NCBI RefSeq assembly: GCF_932294415.1
Contig: NC_065535.1
Span: 66,981,862 to 67,045,861, forward strand
Reading direction: 5' to 3'
DNA: 64,000 bases
From: Quercus robur
Taxonomy: Eukaryota > Streptophyta > Magnoliopsida > Fagales > Fagaceae
Both the position numbers and the translations under genes were made by a program. This document shows positions 21,023-31,218 of the stretch, piece after piece. A model generated the notes under the pieces. It did not search any database, was not told the DNA's origin, and saw only the letters and a list, made by a program, of their open reading frames with translations. How positions within the stretch are numbered: position 1 is the stretch's first letter; every line of letters starts with the position of its first letter.

Positions 21023-22759
21023 CTAGGCTTCGTTATTCGTTGCTGTGAATCCCAGTCTCAAAGACTTTTCCAAGATTATACCTTCGGGAGAGATTAGAAC
21101 GAGCCCCACTCCGGAGCCCTTCTGGTTTGCTGCACCATCGATGTATGCTCTCCACTTATCGTGTTCTTGCAGAGAAATCGTGCTGACCAATCTCCTATCG
21201 TCATTCGGCGATCCCGATACTTCCACCCCTTCCAAGGTAGGCTCCGCAAATTCAGCTACCAGATCGGCGAGGACTTGACCTTTTATGGCGGTGCGTGGCA
21301 TGTATCTAATGTCGAAGGCGCTTAAGATGGTTCCCCATTTGGCTATTCTCCCCGTGTAGTCAGCGCTACGGAGGACTGATTTCAATGGAAGCTGGGTCAG
21401 TACAACCACTGTATGTGCCTGAAAATAGTGGGGAAGCTTCTTTGTAGCTTGCACGACAGCCAATATTGCCTTTTCGAGGGGGAGGTACTTGGTTTCTGCC
21501 TCCTGTAGCGACTTGCTTACGTAATACACGGGCCGCTGCGTGCCATTGTCCTCTCGGATTAGTACTAGGCTCACCGCATGATCGGCGACTGCAATGTACG
21601 CATACAGCACCTCATCGGCCTCGGGACTGGACATGATCGGAGGTCGGGCGAGGTATTCCTTGAGCTGTTGGAATGCTAAATCACACTCTTCAGACCACTC
21701 GAAACCCTTCCACTTGTGCAATAGGAGGAAAAAGGGTCTGCATCTGTCCGCTGAGCGGGAGATGAAACGGTTTAAGGCTGCTATCATGCCGGTAAGCTTC
21801 TGGACATCTTTAGGATTCCGAGGAGGTTGCATACTATGAATGGCCCTTATTTGATCAGGGTTGACCTCGATCCCTCGGTGGGTTACCATGTAGCCAAGGA
21901 ATTTCCCCGATCCCACTCCAAATGAGCACTTGGATGCGTTCAATCGCAGCTTGTACCTTCTCAGAATGTGAAACACCTCGTCAAGGTCCCTGACGTGGTC
22001 GGTCACCAATTTACTCTTTACTACCATATCGTCTATATACACCTCGACAGTTTTTCCCATCTGTTGCTCAAACATCCTAGTCATCATCCTTTGATAGGTC
22101 GACTCGGCATTCTTCAGGCCAAAAGGCATTACCTTGTAATGATAGTTGCCAATTGGGGTGACAAAGGCAGTTTTTTCCTGGTCTTCCTTGGCTAAGGATA
22201 TCTGATGGTACCCCTGGAAAGCGTCCAAGAAACTCATTCGGGGATGCCCGACAGTTGCGTCGACCAGTCGGTCTATCCGCGGCATTGGGAAAGGATCTTT
22301 CGGGCAGGCCTTGTTTAAGTCTGTGAAGTCCACACAGACTCGCCATTTCCCGCTCTTCTTCTTCACCACGACCGTGTTCGCCAACCATTCGGGGTAGAAC
22401 ACTTCCTTGATAGCCCCAGCTCTTTTCAATTTTGCCACTTCTTCCCTCACGGCGTCTGCATGCTCCCTTGACGGGCGCCATGGAGGCTGTTTCTTTGGTG
22501 TAATAGCCGGATTAACGTTAAGGTGATGGCGTATTAGGTCTGAGTCAACCCCAGGGGCTTCATAAGGATCCCAAGCGAATACGTCCTCGTTTCGGCGCAG
22601 AAAATTAATTAGCGCCGACTTCTCCTGTGCTGGTAGCTCCGAGCCAATCTGGAAAAATCTCTCGGGGTCTGACCCGACGAGCACTTTCTCCAGCTCTTCA
22701 TAGCTCACCTCCATGGCCGGTCCTTCACTACCCGTGGCTAGGACCGGGGTCCTTGATTG
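21023..22759 (-). pseudogene. Pol part 1 of Tat element 1: RT, degenerate RNase H, start of second RNase H
   Basis: The frame is open from the codon after the gag-protease stop. Counted from a methionine at 22714 there are 563 codons. The RT has VVVKKKSGKWR, LDAFQGYHQI and the catalytic YIDDM (226-230). The RNase H next to RT reads YIAVADHAV where active copies have the first catalytic aspartate, so it looks inactive. A second RNase H begins with WRAYIDGAA. The frame ends at TAG 21025-21023, exactly where element 2 has a GAG codon for the RNase H glutamate. That is a transversion, the single visible lesion in pol. The product would copy RNA to DNA within the particle. Confidence 0.9.
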
Positions 22760-22762
22760 CTA
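22754..22762 (-). promoter_or_regulatory. Candidate stop-codon readthrough site UAG-CAA-UCA
   Basis: The gag-protease frame ends with TAG at 22762-22760, and the next two codons are CAA TCA. This fits the tobamovirus-type readthrough consensus UAG-CAR-YYA. The downstream RT frame is in the same phase and open from the next codon. Element 2 has TTA TAG CAA TCA at the same place (35523-35534). Confidence 0.7.
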
Positions 22763-24772
22763 TAAGGTATTCCCGGCTGAAGTGGAGGGCCTGTTGCTTA
22801 ATTGTCGAGCAATTGCCGATACCATGCATTGCCTGGCCATTCCTTGATCCCCCACTATCTCTTTGATTCGGCCCTCTGATGGATATTTCACTTTTTGGTG
22901 CAGGGTAGACGACACAACCCCTAGTGTATGAAGCCATGGCAGTGCCACAATAGCTGTGTAGGGTGAGTATGCGTCCACCACGATGAAATCCACTTCCACT
23001 ACTTCTATGTCTGTTTGCACTGGCAACCTAATCATGCCTTTCGGGATAACGATTTTTCCCTCAAAGCTAAGTAGGGGGGAATCGTATGGCGACAGGTCCT
23101 CCTGCTTCAAATTCATCCCCTTGTACAAGTCTGGGTACATCACCTCCACGGCGCTACCCTGATCAACTAACACCCTCTTCACGTCATAACCTCCTATTCT
23201 GAGCGTTACTACTAGGGCATCCTCGTGGGGTTGAATAGTTCCCTCCTTGTCCTCCTCCGTGAACCCAATCAATGGCAGGGCCCTCCCTCTAGCACTCCTG
23301 GATTCCCTTTCACCTGGCTCTGTCGGGGACTTACCCACTGACATCACTCTGAACGGGCCGGAACCAGTTCTCCCAGGTGCGGCAAGAATGACATTTATCG
23401 TGCCTATTGGTGGCCTCATGGCGCTTTGCCTGGTATCGACATTTGATTGCTCAGGGCGTTGCAACGGGTGCCTTAGCTTTCCTTCTCGGACAAGTCGATC
23501 CAAATAGTTTTTCAGGTTCCTGCATTCGTCAGTGACATGACCAGGCTCTTGGTGATACACACAATATAGACTCTGATTGCATTTTGAGGGGTCGCCTGCC
23601 ATCCTATTCGGCCATTGAAAAAAGGGTTCGTGCTTTATCTTCTCCATGATCTCGTGCAATGGCTCTCGGAACACAGCGTGGACTACCTGGGCCCCTGTAG
23701 ATCTCGATTGTTCCGTATAATCTCTTCTCGGCTTATTACTGCCACTGAAGCGGTCCGACCTGAAGTCCCTTCTCTCCTGAGGGACAAACTTCGCCTTTCC
23801 CTTCCCAGTTTGCTGGTCCTCTTCGACCCTTTTATACTTGTCTATCCTGTCCATGAGTTGCCGCACGCTGGTGGCTGGTTTCCCAGTAAGGGACTTTCTT
23901 AAGCCATGCTCTGTCGGCAAGCCCCTTTTAAAGGCACTGATGGCGACGTCATCGTGACTTCCTTCTACCTCGTTGTGCATCTCCCAATATCTGTCCGAGT
24001 AGGCCTTCAGCGTTTCTCCTTCTCGCATGGACAGGGATAAAAGGGAATCGAGGGGCCGAGGGACTCTAGTGCTGGTGATGAAGCGGGAGCCAAAAGCCTG
24101 CGTCAACTGTTTAAAGGAATCTATGGAGTTTGGTGGGAGGGCATCAAACCATCTCATGGCCAGGGGCCCTAGGCTGGATGGAAACACCTTACACATTAAC
24201 GCCTCGTCCCTGGAGTGGACGGCCATCCTTTGGTTGAACTGGCTCACGTGTTCCACGGGGTCAGTTCGACCATTGTACAGGGTAAACGTTGGCTGATTAA
24301 ACCGCCGAGGGAGTACCGCCCGCTCTATCCTTCGGGTAAACGGCGACTGGGAGATTCGATCCAGGGCCTTGCTCATGGCGTCATTGACCAAGCCTTGGTA
24401 AGGTGGGCTTTTGCGACCGCGTTTGTGAGGCCGCTCTTCCTCATAAGAGAACGTCTCGCTCGGAGGGGTTCTCGTCCTACGTCTGTATTCATCATCCTCA
24501 CCGCTGCTAGTATCTGAAATGGGCGAAGGATGTTTTTGCTGGGCTTGACGCAGCTTTCTTTTTAAATCCTTAATTTCTTGCTGTAGGGCTCTCCGCTCGT
24601 TGTGCTGGTGGGACGCGTGATCTTTCCCTTTCGAGCGACTTCTACTCGTGTGAGAGGTGTTCACACTGCCCTCTCGTTGATTATCTTGGTCCTTTGCCCG
24701 TTCAAGGTTTACAAAGTTGTCCTGTCGTTGAGATTCTGCACGTCCGGTTTGGCGCGGACCTGATCCTTCCAT
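22760..24772 (-). CDS. Gag-protease polyprotein of Tat element 1
   Basis: 670 codons from ATG at 24772, about 35 bases after the PBS. Residues 60-80 are a charged heptad-like helix. Residues about 150-290 are the retrotransposon gag capsid region (RFNQPTFTLYNGRTDP, then AMRWFDALP). Residues 404-417 form a knuckle-like C-x2-H-x4-H-x4-C, a C-H-H-C order rather than the usual CCHC. Residues 530-620 are the aspartic protease with VLVDQGSAVEVMYP (active D537) and IVVDAYSPYTAI. Gag forms the particle and the protease cuts the polyprotein. The frame is intact and ends in TAG directly in phase with RT, which argues for readthrough. Splicing, as in Ogre elements, is an alternative. Confidence 0.95.
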   Translation of the reverse strand: MEGSGPRQTGRAESQRQDNFVNLERAKDQDNQREGSVNTSHTSRSRSKGKDHASHQHNERRALQQEIKDLKRKLRQAQQKHPSPISDTSSGEDDEYRRRTRTPPSETFSYEEERPHKRGRKSPPYQGLVNDAMSKALDRISQSPFTRRIERAVLPRRFNQPTFTLYNGRTDPVEHVSQFNQRMAVHSRDEALMCKVFPSSLGPLAMRWFDALPPNSIDSFKQLTQAFGSRFITSTRVPRPLDSLLSLSMREGETLKAYSDRYWEMHNEVEGSHDDVAISAFKRGLPTEHGLRKSLTGKPATSVRQLMDRIDKYKRVEEDQQTGKGKAKFVPQERRDFRSDRFSGSNKPRRDYTEQSRSTGAQVVHAVFREPLHEIMEKIKHEPFFQWPNRMAGDPSKCNQSLYCVYHQEPGHVTDECRNLKNYLDRLVREGKLRHPLQRPEQSNVDTRQSAMRPPIGTINVILAAPGRTGSGPFRVMSVGKSPTEPGERESRSARGRALPLIGFTEEDKEGTIQPHEDALVVTLRIGGYDVKRVLVDQGSAVEVMYPDLYKGMNLKQEDLSPYDSPLLSFEGKIVIPKGMIRLPVQTDIEVVEVDFIVVDAYSPYTAIVALPWLHTLGVVSSTLHQKVKYPSEGRIKEIVGDQGMARQCMVSAIARQLSNRPSTSAGNTL

Positions 24773-24805
24773 CCCTTACTGTTTCACTTGTCGAGACACG
24801 AGTTC

Positions 24806-24823
24806 TTCCCACAGACGGCGCCA
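24806..24823 (-). other. Primer binding site of Tat element 1
   Basis: Minus strand reads TGGCGCCGTCTGTGGGAA two bases after the 5' LTR. The first ten bases match the Asp-tRNA type PBS known from Tat/Athila elements; the remainder differs. Element 2 has TGGCGCCATCTGTGGGG in the same place. Confidence 0.7.
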
Positions 24824-24825
24824 AT

Positions 24826-25554
24826 TGTAGGGGGGCGGTTTTGGGGCTCAGGCCCAACAGGCGGGTGGTTCTGGCCCAAAAGTCCCTCAACAATGAATTT
24901 GTAGAGAGTAGGTTACAGAACTAGGTCTTTGACAGAGGAAACGTAGTTATGGCCAAGCCATGCAACCAGTTGGACGTAAGGATATTCCTTCAAACTTTTT
25001 GGAATAACAGTCCCTGGGGCTGTTTCTTCTACTTCTTCCTCCCTTCTCTCTCTTTTTCTTTTTCTTTTTCTTCTTTCTGCTTTCGATCCCATTTCCATGG
25101 GGATTTCCTTCTCTTATATATCATCCTCCCTAAGATCATGACCCTACACTTGTCAGCCATCTGACCCTCTACTTGAGTACCTGTCCCATAGGTCATCCTT
25201 CCTCTTTTCTATGAGTTGCACTGGCCAAGAGGATTCTGCGTTCCTGTCCCTTCCACATTAATGCGGCTGGAAAAGTAGTTCCTTGGCATTTAATGCGGCA
25301 GTTGTGGTTGCCCCCCTTCATGAACGTCACGCACTATTCCCTCATGTTGGGTGACCTTTCGCCAGGTATGGAGTGCGAACTTGACACTCATTTGGCGAGT
25401 CCGAGGAGGTACTCCTCCTCGGATGCCCCTAAGTAGGCCCGGCCCATTACGGTTGGGATGGGATATCCTACGCCCATGCCTTTTCTTCTTATTGTGGCTG
25501 GGCTTGGTACATGTACTATGTCCCAACATTAGCTGACAGATTTTACCCCCCACA
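24826..25554 (-). repeat. 5' LTR of Tat element 1
   Basis: 729 bp, starts and ends like the left LTR, with 6 extra bases in a CTTTTT repeat. It carries the TATA box and the 10-bp-arm hairpin (25400-25423). Since the element reads leftwards, this copy holds the active promoter. Confidence 0.95.
25113..25120 (-). promoter_or_regulatory. TATA box of the 5' LTR promoter, Tat element 1
   Basis: TATATAAG on the minus strand, about 290 bases upstream of the inner LTR edge. It is the best core promoter signal in the LTR. Confidence 0.55.
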
Positions 25555-25590
25555 GGTATAGTTTAGGATGATAAAGTGTAATTTCTCTAA
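25555..25590. mobile_element. Right end of the split palindromic repeat, with GGTAT target duplication
   Basis: GGTAT at 25555-25559 is the second copy of the target duplication. TATAGTTTAGGATGATAAAG continues the repeat broken at 13521. Confidence 0.7.
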
Positions 25591-25707
25591 AAAAAATAAA
25601 ATTAGTTTTATAAAATTAAGAAGTCCCAAAGAATTAAGTAATGCTAAAATTAAAATAACTTTAAATACATAGATCTTACAAATATATTGTGTCACTTATA
25701 ACAATAA
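25591..25707. other. AT-rich spacer
   Basis: No gene or repeat signal is seen between the split repeat and the LINE remnant. Confidence 0.4.
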
Positions 25708-27560
25708 GTAATCCAGGTCCCGTTGTCTCTTTGCCACTCTTTTATCACTTTAATACCCAAGGTTAGGAACTCGAAATATGCGACTGAATTTAGACCAATA
25801 AGCTTGGGTAATGTGCTTTATAGAATTTTTTCTAAAGTTTTGGGAAAGAGGTTGAAAAATATTATGCCACAACTCATTTCAGAACATCAGAGTGCTTTTA
25901 TGTTTGACCGCCTAATTTCAAATAATATTCTGGTGGCGTTCGAAACTTTGCACTACATGAGGAATCATAACAAGGGTAAGACAAGTTTTATGGCCTTGAA
26001 GCTGGATATGAGCAAGGCATATGACAGGATGAAATGGTCGTTTATGGAGAAAATATTGGTGAAGATGTGTTTTCAGGATGGAACTGATAATGGTATGCAT
26101 TACCACGACATCATATTCAGTTCTGATAAATGGAGAACCTTTTGGTCATATCACCCCCTCCAGGGGACTTAGACAAGGAGACCCACTCTCTGCATATCTT
26201 TTTCTTATGTGCACTGAGGGGCTGCATGGGTTAATAAATAAAGCTGCAACCAATGGAAATATCATAGGCGTGTCAATATGCCAAAACAAGCTTAAACTAA
26301 CACATCTACTTTTTGCATATGATAATTTAATTTTTTGCAGGGCCAAAGAAAGTGAATGTCAGACCTTGTTGGTTATTATTGCTAAATATGAGCATGCCTC
26401 TAGGCAACAAATCAATAGAACAAAGACCACAGTCTTCTTCAGCAAATCCACCACTGTTGATATGCAAACCATGATCAAAGATATGATTGGAGTAATTGTA
26501 GTGTAGCAATATGAAAAATACTTGGGTCTCCCCTCCCTTGTCGGTAGAAACAAGAAAGAGAGCTTCACACGCATCAAGCAACAAATATGGAAGAAATTAC
26601 AAGGTTGGGAGGCTAAACTTTTGTCTCAAGCAGCTAGAGAAATTTTGATTAACGCTATAGCCCAAGCTCTTCCCACATACACTATGATTTGTTTTAAACT
26701 TTCATTTACATTGTGTCACGAGATTGAGTCCCAAATTCGTAAATTTTTTTGGAGACAACGAGGTGATAATAGAAAGATTCATTGGGTGAGATGGATAGAT
26801 TTGTGTAAACCCAAGCTACAGGGAGGTATGGGTTTTAAGGATTTATCCATGTTTAATGATGCACTTTTGGCTAAGCAAATGTGGAGGCTCCTACACAATA
26901 CTCAGTCACTTTTCTACTGAGTATTCAAAGCCAAATATTTCCCAAATACTACCGTGATGGGAGGCAAAAATCCGAATAATGCTTCTTATGCATGGAAGAG
27001 CATAATCAAAGGGAGAGACGTTAGGAGCAGCGTGGAGAATCGGCCTGGGGAATTCAATCCATGTTTGGGGAGATAATTGGCTCCTTGTGAAAAACAAACC
27101 CAAAATAATATCTCCAAAGATTGATGGGGGAGACACGATCTGGGTTAGTGATATAATTTACTCGGTTTTTAGAACATGAAGGGAGGAAGTGATCGACAAT
27201 GCTTTTTATGACTTTGAAGTTGCAATTATAAAGAATATCCCTCTGTCGCTCCATTCAAGAGGATGTTCTGACCTGGCCATTCAACCCAGATGGGGAGTAC
27301 TTGATCAAATCTGGATACGGGTTTTTATAGGAAGCAAACACCCTCCAACAACCGGGTCCATCAACTACAGATTCCATGAAACCATTGTGGAAAAAAAATC
27401 TGGAGCCTTGAAGTCCCTAACAAGGTTAAAAACCTGGTTTGGTGAGCTTGCACTAACTCCTTACCTAACAAAGCAAACCTGGCCAGCCGCAAAATCATCA
27501 CTGACAGCTTGTGTGATATTTGCATACTGCATTAGGAAGACATAAATCATGCCCTTTATA
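25708..27560 (+). pseudogene. LINE (L1-type) reverse transcriptase remnant, 5'-truncated
   Basis: RT blocks in order: LIPKV and FRPISLGNVLYRI (about 25745-25830), LDMSKAYDR (about 26005-26030), SRGLRQGDPLSAYLF (about 26157-26205), a FAYDN block where active copies read FADD (about 26315-26330), and [11 protein letters not shown] (about 26518-26550). Then come RKFFW and GGMGFKDL of the L1 C-terminal region and a degenerate zinc-finger RT tail to about 27560. Active L1 proteins nick DNA and prime cDNA synthesis at the target. The YxDD centre is damaged, frames change near 26100, 26505 and 26920, and the endonuclease is absent. No poly(A) tail or target duplication was recognised. Confidence 0.9.
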
Positions 27561-27599
27561 GCTGACCTGTGTTGGAATCCACGTGGAGACAGATTCCAG

Positions 27600-28245
27600 T
27601 GTGGAACCACGATGCACTCAGACTAGTCGGTTTTAAAAAAAGAAAAAATTATAAAAACTTTCACAAGACTAGTTGGTTTTTTTATTAGAAGAATATTTGA
27701 TAAATAATGAGATGATAAAATGTTGAGTTCCATTAATTTAATAAATGATTGTGTTAAAATATACGACAAAGTAATTATTGTCGTATATATATATTGAATC
27801 TTGGTATATTTCTCATTTGGAAGTGAAAATGTTATGGTTAATGACTTCATGCTTTGGCTTTCCAAAAATAAAATCTTGATTTTGTCACTAACGTGAAGCA
27901 TGCCGCATTCTCACATGTGATATTTTCTTAAGAAACAAAGGTTCTCTAGATATAACACATACCAAGTTCACTTTCATAGTCTTGCATTATAAACATGGTT
28001 CCCTATTTAATAAGAGATGAATGCTTTCATTTACAATTTTATGGACCACTGACAGCCTTGCCCCTGCATCTGCTTTAGCCATTTCACTGAAATTTGCTAG
28101 TTCTATGAGCATTTTACTGCCATAGTAGTTTAGACTTTAGACTAGATGGGACATTCAATTTCTTGTGTGCTCAACATACTACAATGCATTAATTATTTAT
28201 TATTGGCTGACTTCGAGTTTGTTGTTGTACTTATGTTTGATTCAG
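27600..28245. other. AT-rich non-coding stretch
   Basis: No gene supported. It may include intron sequence belonging to the exon-like block at 28246. Confidence 0.35.
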
Positions 28246-28335
28246 GGACCTAAATTACACTGGATGGTCGCTGAAGACGATAATGAATCTGATGCTGTGC
28301 ATGAAGCAAACCTCGTTGATGCTTCTGCAACTTAA
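28246..28335 (+). pseudogene. Orphan terminal-exon-like block
   Basis: A CAG acceptor with a T-rich run upstream opens a 29-codon frame (GPKLHWMVAEDDNESD...) ending in TAA at 28333-28335, followed by a 3' UTR-like stretch. The acidic composition and normal codon use look exonic. No matching upstream exon was found in the window. It may be a fragment left by an insertion or a duplicated gene end. Product not recognised. Confidence 0.35.
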
Positions 28336-28689
28336 AAATAATTGGAAGCCCTGTAGAGAACCTTTATTTGTATGCCTTCCAAGTTGTACAGTGGTTGTGC
28401 TTTCTCTTGCAGAAATATGATTAAAGCTTTAGTACCACACATATAGGATATATACCAGAGAAATGTATTTTCCGTAACTGTTCGGTCAAAAAATGGTAAT
28501 AGTGGAGAAGTTTATAGGAAAGACACTAGAGGGAGAATTTTAATATACTTTTGTGTACGTAGCTACTTATTATTGAGCAACTATGTGGTGATTTGTTTTG
28601 CAATCAAATTGCATTATGTACTGAACTGGCTATTGAAAAGCCATTCTACTCTGACGTGGCTATGCTGTATGTAATAATTTTTTTTTTTT

Positions 28690-28765
28690 TTGGAAATTAC
28701 ACTTTACCCCTTAACAATACACTGTGTTATACTTTATATTTGGCTGTTAAGTTGGACGAAAAACC
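28690..28765. repeat. Fragment of the 13107/57705 repeat family
   Basis: GGAAATTACACTTTACC and a GCTGTTAAGTTGGA-like run match one arm of the palindromic repeat. The rest is missing. Confidence 0.5.
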
Positions 28766-29089
28766 AAGTCACGCGAACCCATAACGACCCATGCAAACAG
28801 CAATCAACCCACCCACTCCAATTAATCCATCACCAAGTTGGCCCAGAACTATGAGACCTTTGATGAATTTGACTTGAAACTCAAGGAGCAAGGAGTTGAG
28901 ATGTCCGATTACTTTGTCTGATTTGTGTGACTCAGTTTCTCTAAGCTTCAATGTTTTCATCTTCAATAACGCATCTGTGTGTTGTGGTTGTGTAATGATG
29001 TTTTGTGGATTGTTTATTTTATATGCTTATTCATAGCACCATTCTTCACCAGATTGTAAAACAAATTTACCTATTGAACCAAAGTTAAC

Positions 29090-31110
29090 ATCAAAATTTA
29101 GTTTTTACTTTCTTTCTTTGCCTTCCACTCTAGAAAACTGGAACCCCCAACTTGCCGGTTGCCAATCCGGTAGCCGGTAAGCTTGCAAGGAAGGGAGTAG
29201 GGAGTCTTACCAATGAAAGCCTCTGCATTTTCTTCTACATCATCGTCTTCTGTAGTAGTGGAAGGAGATTCTCGATGGTCCATACAAATTAAGTAAGCAA
29301 TTTTAACATATTGCCAATTAACCATCATCATGAAACACCAAGAGGCAAATACCGGTTATTTTCTCCCTTTTTTTACACATGCTGCCCACCCAGAAAATGT
29401 GTTCTACATTGAACATTTTACCTACAATGATTTTATGGTGAAAGAAACCAATTTAAAAGCGCAACATTAAATCTGTATCACAATCACAATTCACAAGTGC
29501 TTCTACAAAGTAGCTGCTCAACCAAAATTTATTGGAAGAATATCAATATTCCATACCAAAAAAAAACCTTTTATTCATTAATTACGCATCGAAAACATTG
29601 CGAGAATAAAAAGATTAACTTATGGACAATGGATCAAACGTGATGCTCAATTTTCTACATAAACCAAGTCACACTTTGCTTAAATAGTTAATCTTCAATC
29701 TCCAACCATGAGGAGGTCGAAGCAATGCAACAATTTTACAACACTTTTTTTTTTTTTTTTTTACAATAATTGAATTGATAACTAATTTTTATTTGCACCC
29801 ACCACTATCTCATTTTAATTCATCAACCAAAAACAACTTGTGTCACCTCAATTTTAATATTTTCTCAAAGTTTTTTTGTGAAGGTGCCCCCTTCTATCAG
29901 GGCGAGTTGGAGGAGGTGGAGGCATCCCTTGCCTAATACGGAGTGATAACTCCTTACGAGAGTGGTTACATGTTGCAGAAACATGATAAATTTTTTCCTT
30001 GTTTGGGATGAAGAACGGGACGAAGTTACAGCACCAGTAATTTTTTCTTTTGTTCTTTTGTTTTTTCGATTGGACGGCACCTGTTTTTGTGTGCACAATT
30101 CGCGTCGAATGACATGAAGGATTAATTACAACATCAAATTTAATAGATATGATATTATTGCCACCCTTTTGGTTCAGAACGGCCTGCAATGGAGGGGATT
30201 AAAAATTTGTCAACTGATCAAGAAAACTAAGCATAAGGTAGTATAATGAATCAAGAGTCAAATCAGATATGCACGACTTCAAAGGAAGCTGTGATAATTA
30301 GGTTCTTAAGAATAATAAGAGAAAATAGACATCCTACCCAGTCGACAATTCCTCGGGTAAATTTCTCCCATGCCAAGCCCTGCAATAGAGGGGATCCAAA
30401 AAACAAATCAAAAAAAGAAAACCCAAATTACAAAAGAGTCAAACTCATAAATTTAATAAATAAATAAATAAAAAAGCATTAAAAAATACTCATGTCTACA
30501 ACATTTTCATAATACTTTTACAACAAAACGAGCTCAACCTAAGTCCGTGCTCTTGCACAAACATACAAAACAGATATTCAGGATTAAAAGAAACAACTTA
30601 TTGTTTCTATATTAAATTATAAAAAATCTATACAACGTAAAAGTATCATCCTCAACAAAAACATTAGATTAAAAGAAGAAGAAAAAAAGTATTCCACTAC
30701 AAATCAAAAGAAAAAGATTTATTTTCAAATTTCCTTTAACACTGTAAGATACCAAGGAGACTTGTTGAAAATATATTTCTTAAAAAAAATAGAAATTAAA
30801 ACAAGCAATCACTTAGTTGGAATAGAGATCAAAATATGTAAGAGAGAGAGAGAGAGAGAGTTACGATGGGACAAACAATGGCAGGCCAAAATATCCCAGC
30901 CATATCGCCTGTGTATGCAGGATCAATCACATTTTCAAAAAAAAGTTGTTCAGTTTTTAAAGGGATAAATTAGAAAGGAATGGAATAGAATAGAATAGAA
31001 TATGAAAGAAAGAAAGAAAGAAGTAGCACAAAATCAGCAAATTGGGATCAGTTCAGTTCTAAACTCACCAACAGATAAACACACAGACCAAGTCAACAGG
31101 TAGCTGAAGG
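29090..31110 (-). pseudogene. Broken copy B of the unrecognised multi-exon gene
   Basis: Same block order as copy A, read on the minus strand: FWPAIVCP at about 30870-30905; GLAWEKFTRGIVDW at 30340-30383 between a CAG acceptor and a GTAGG donor; a block at 29960-30130; one copy of the proline-rich block at 29880-29960; and a last block at 29160-29290 with MDHRESPSTTTEDDDVEEN. The last block can continue to a stop near 29098. It is cleaner than copy A, but no start codon or continuous frame could be set. Function unknown. It could be an expressed small gene if unseen exons complete it. Confidence 0.45.
30841..30860. repeat. Short (GA)n tract
   Basis: Ten GA units inside copy B; the matching place in copy A (about 10083) has only a few. 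Confidence 0.8.
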
Positions 31111-31218
31111 AGATTGATAGACTTTTATGTTCTGAATTTCAGTTTCGATGTAATCTGTACAAATTTATATGCATAATTATGCTTAAGTTAACATGTTTCG
31201 TTTTCCCTAAATAAAATA

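Larger units (their letters stand above)
13522..25554 (-). mobile_element. Tat-lineage Ty3/gypsy element 1, nearly complete, 12.0 kb
   Basis: Two LTRs of 723 and 729 bp, a PBS, a PPT, gag-protease, RT, two RNase H domains and integrase on the minus strand, plus a convergent plus-strand gene and an 81-bp tandem array between the two coding blocks. RT before integrase makes it Ty3/gypsy. The second RNase H, the GGCGCC-type PBS, the 3' tandem array and the antisense reading frame are features of the Tat/Retand/Ogre lineage. By eye the LTRs differ at about 8 substitutions and one 6-bp microsatellite difference, so it is young. Known lesions: one nonsense codon in the second RNase H and one frameshift in the antisense gene. 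Confidence 0.95.

Noticed and set aside
22760..22762. Reading the gag-protease TAG as a decay mutation
   Set aside because: The same stop and the same next two codons occur in element 2, while decay stops are not shared.
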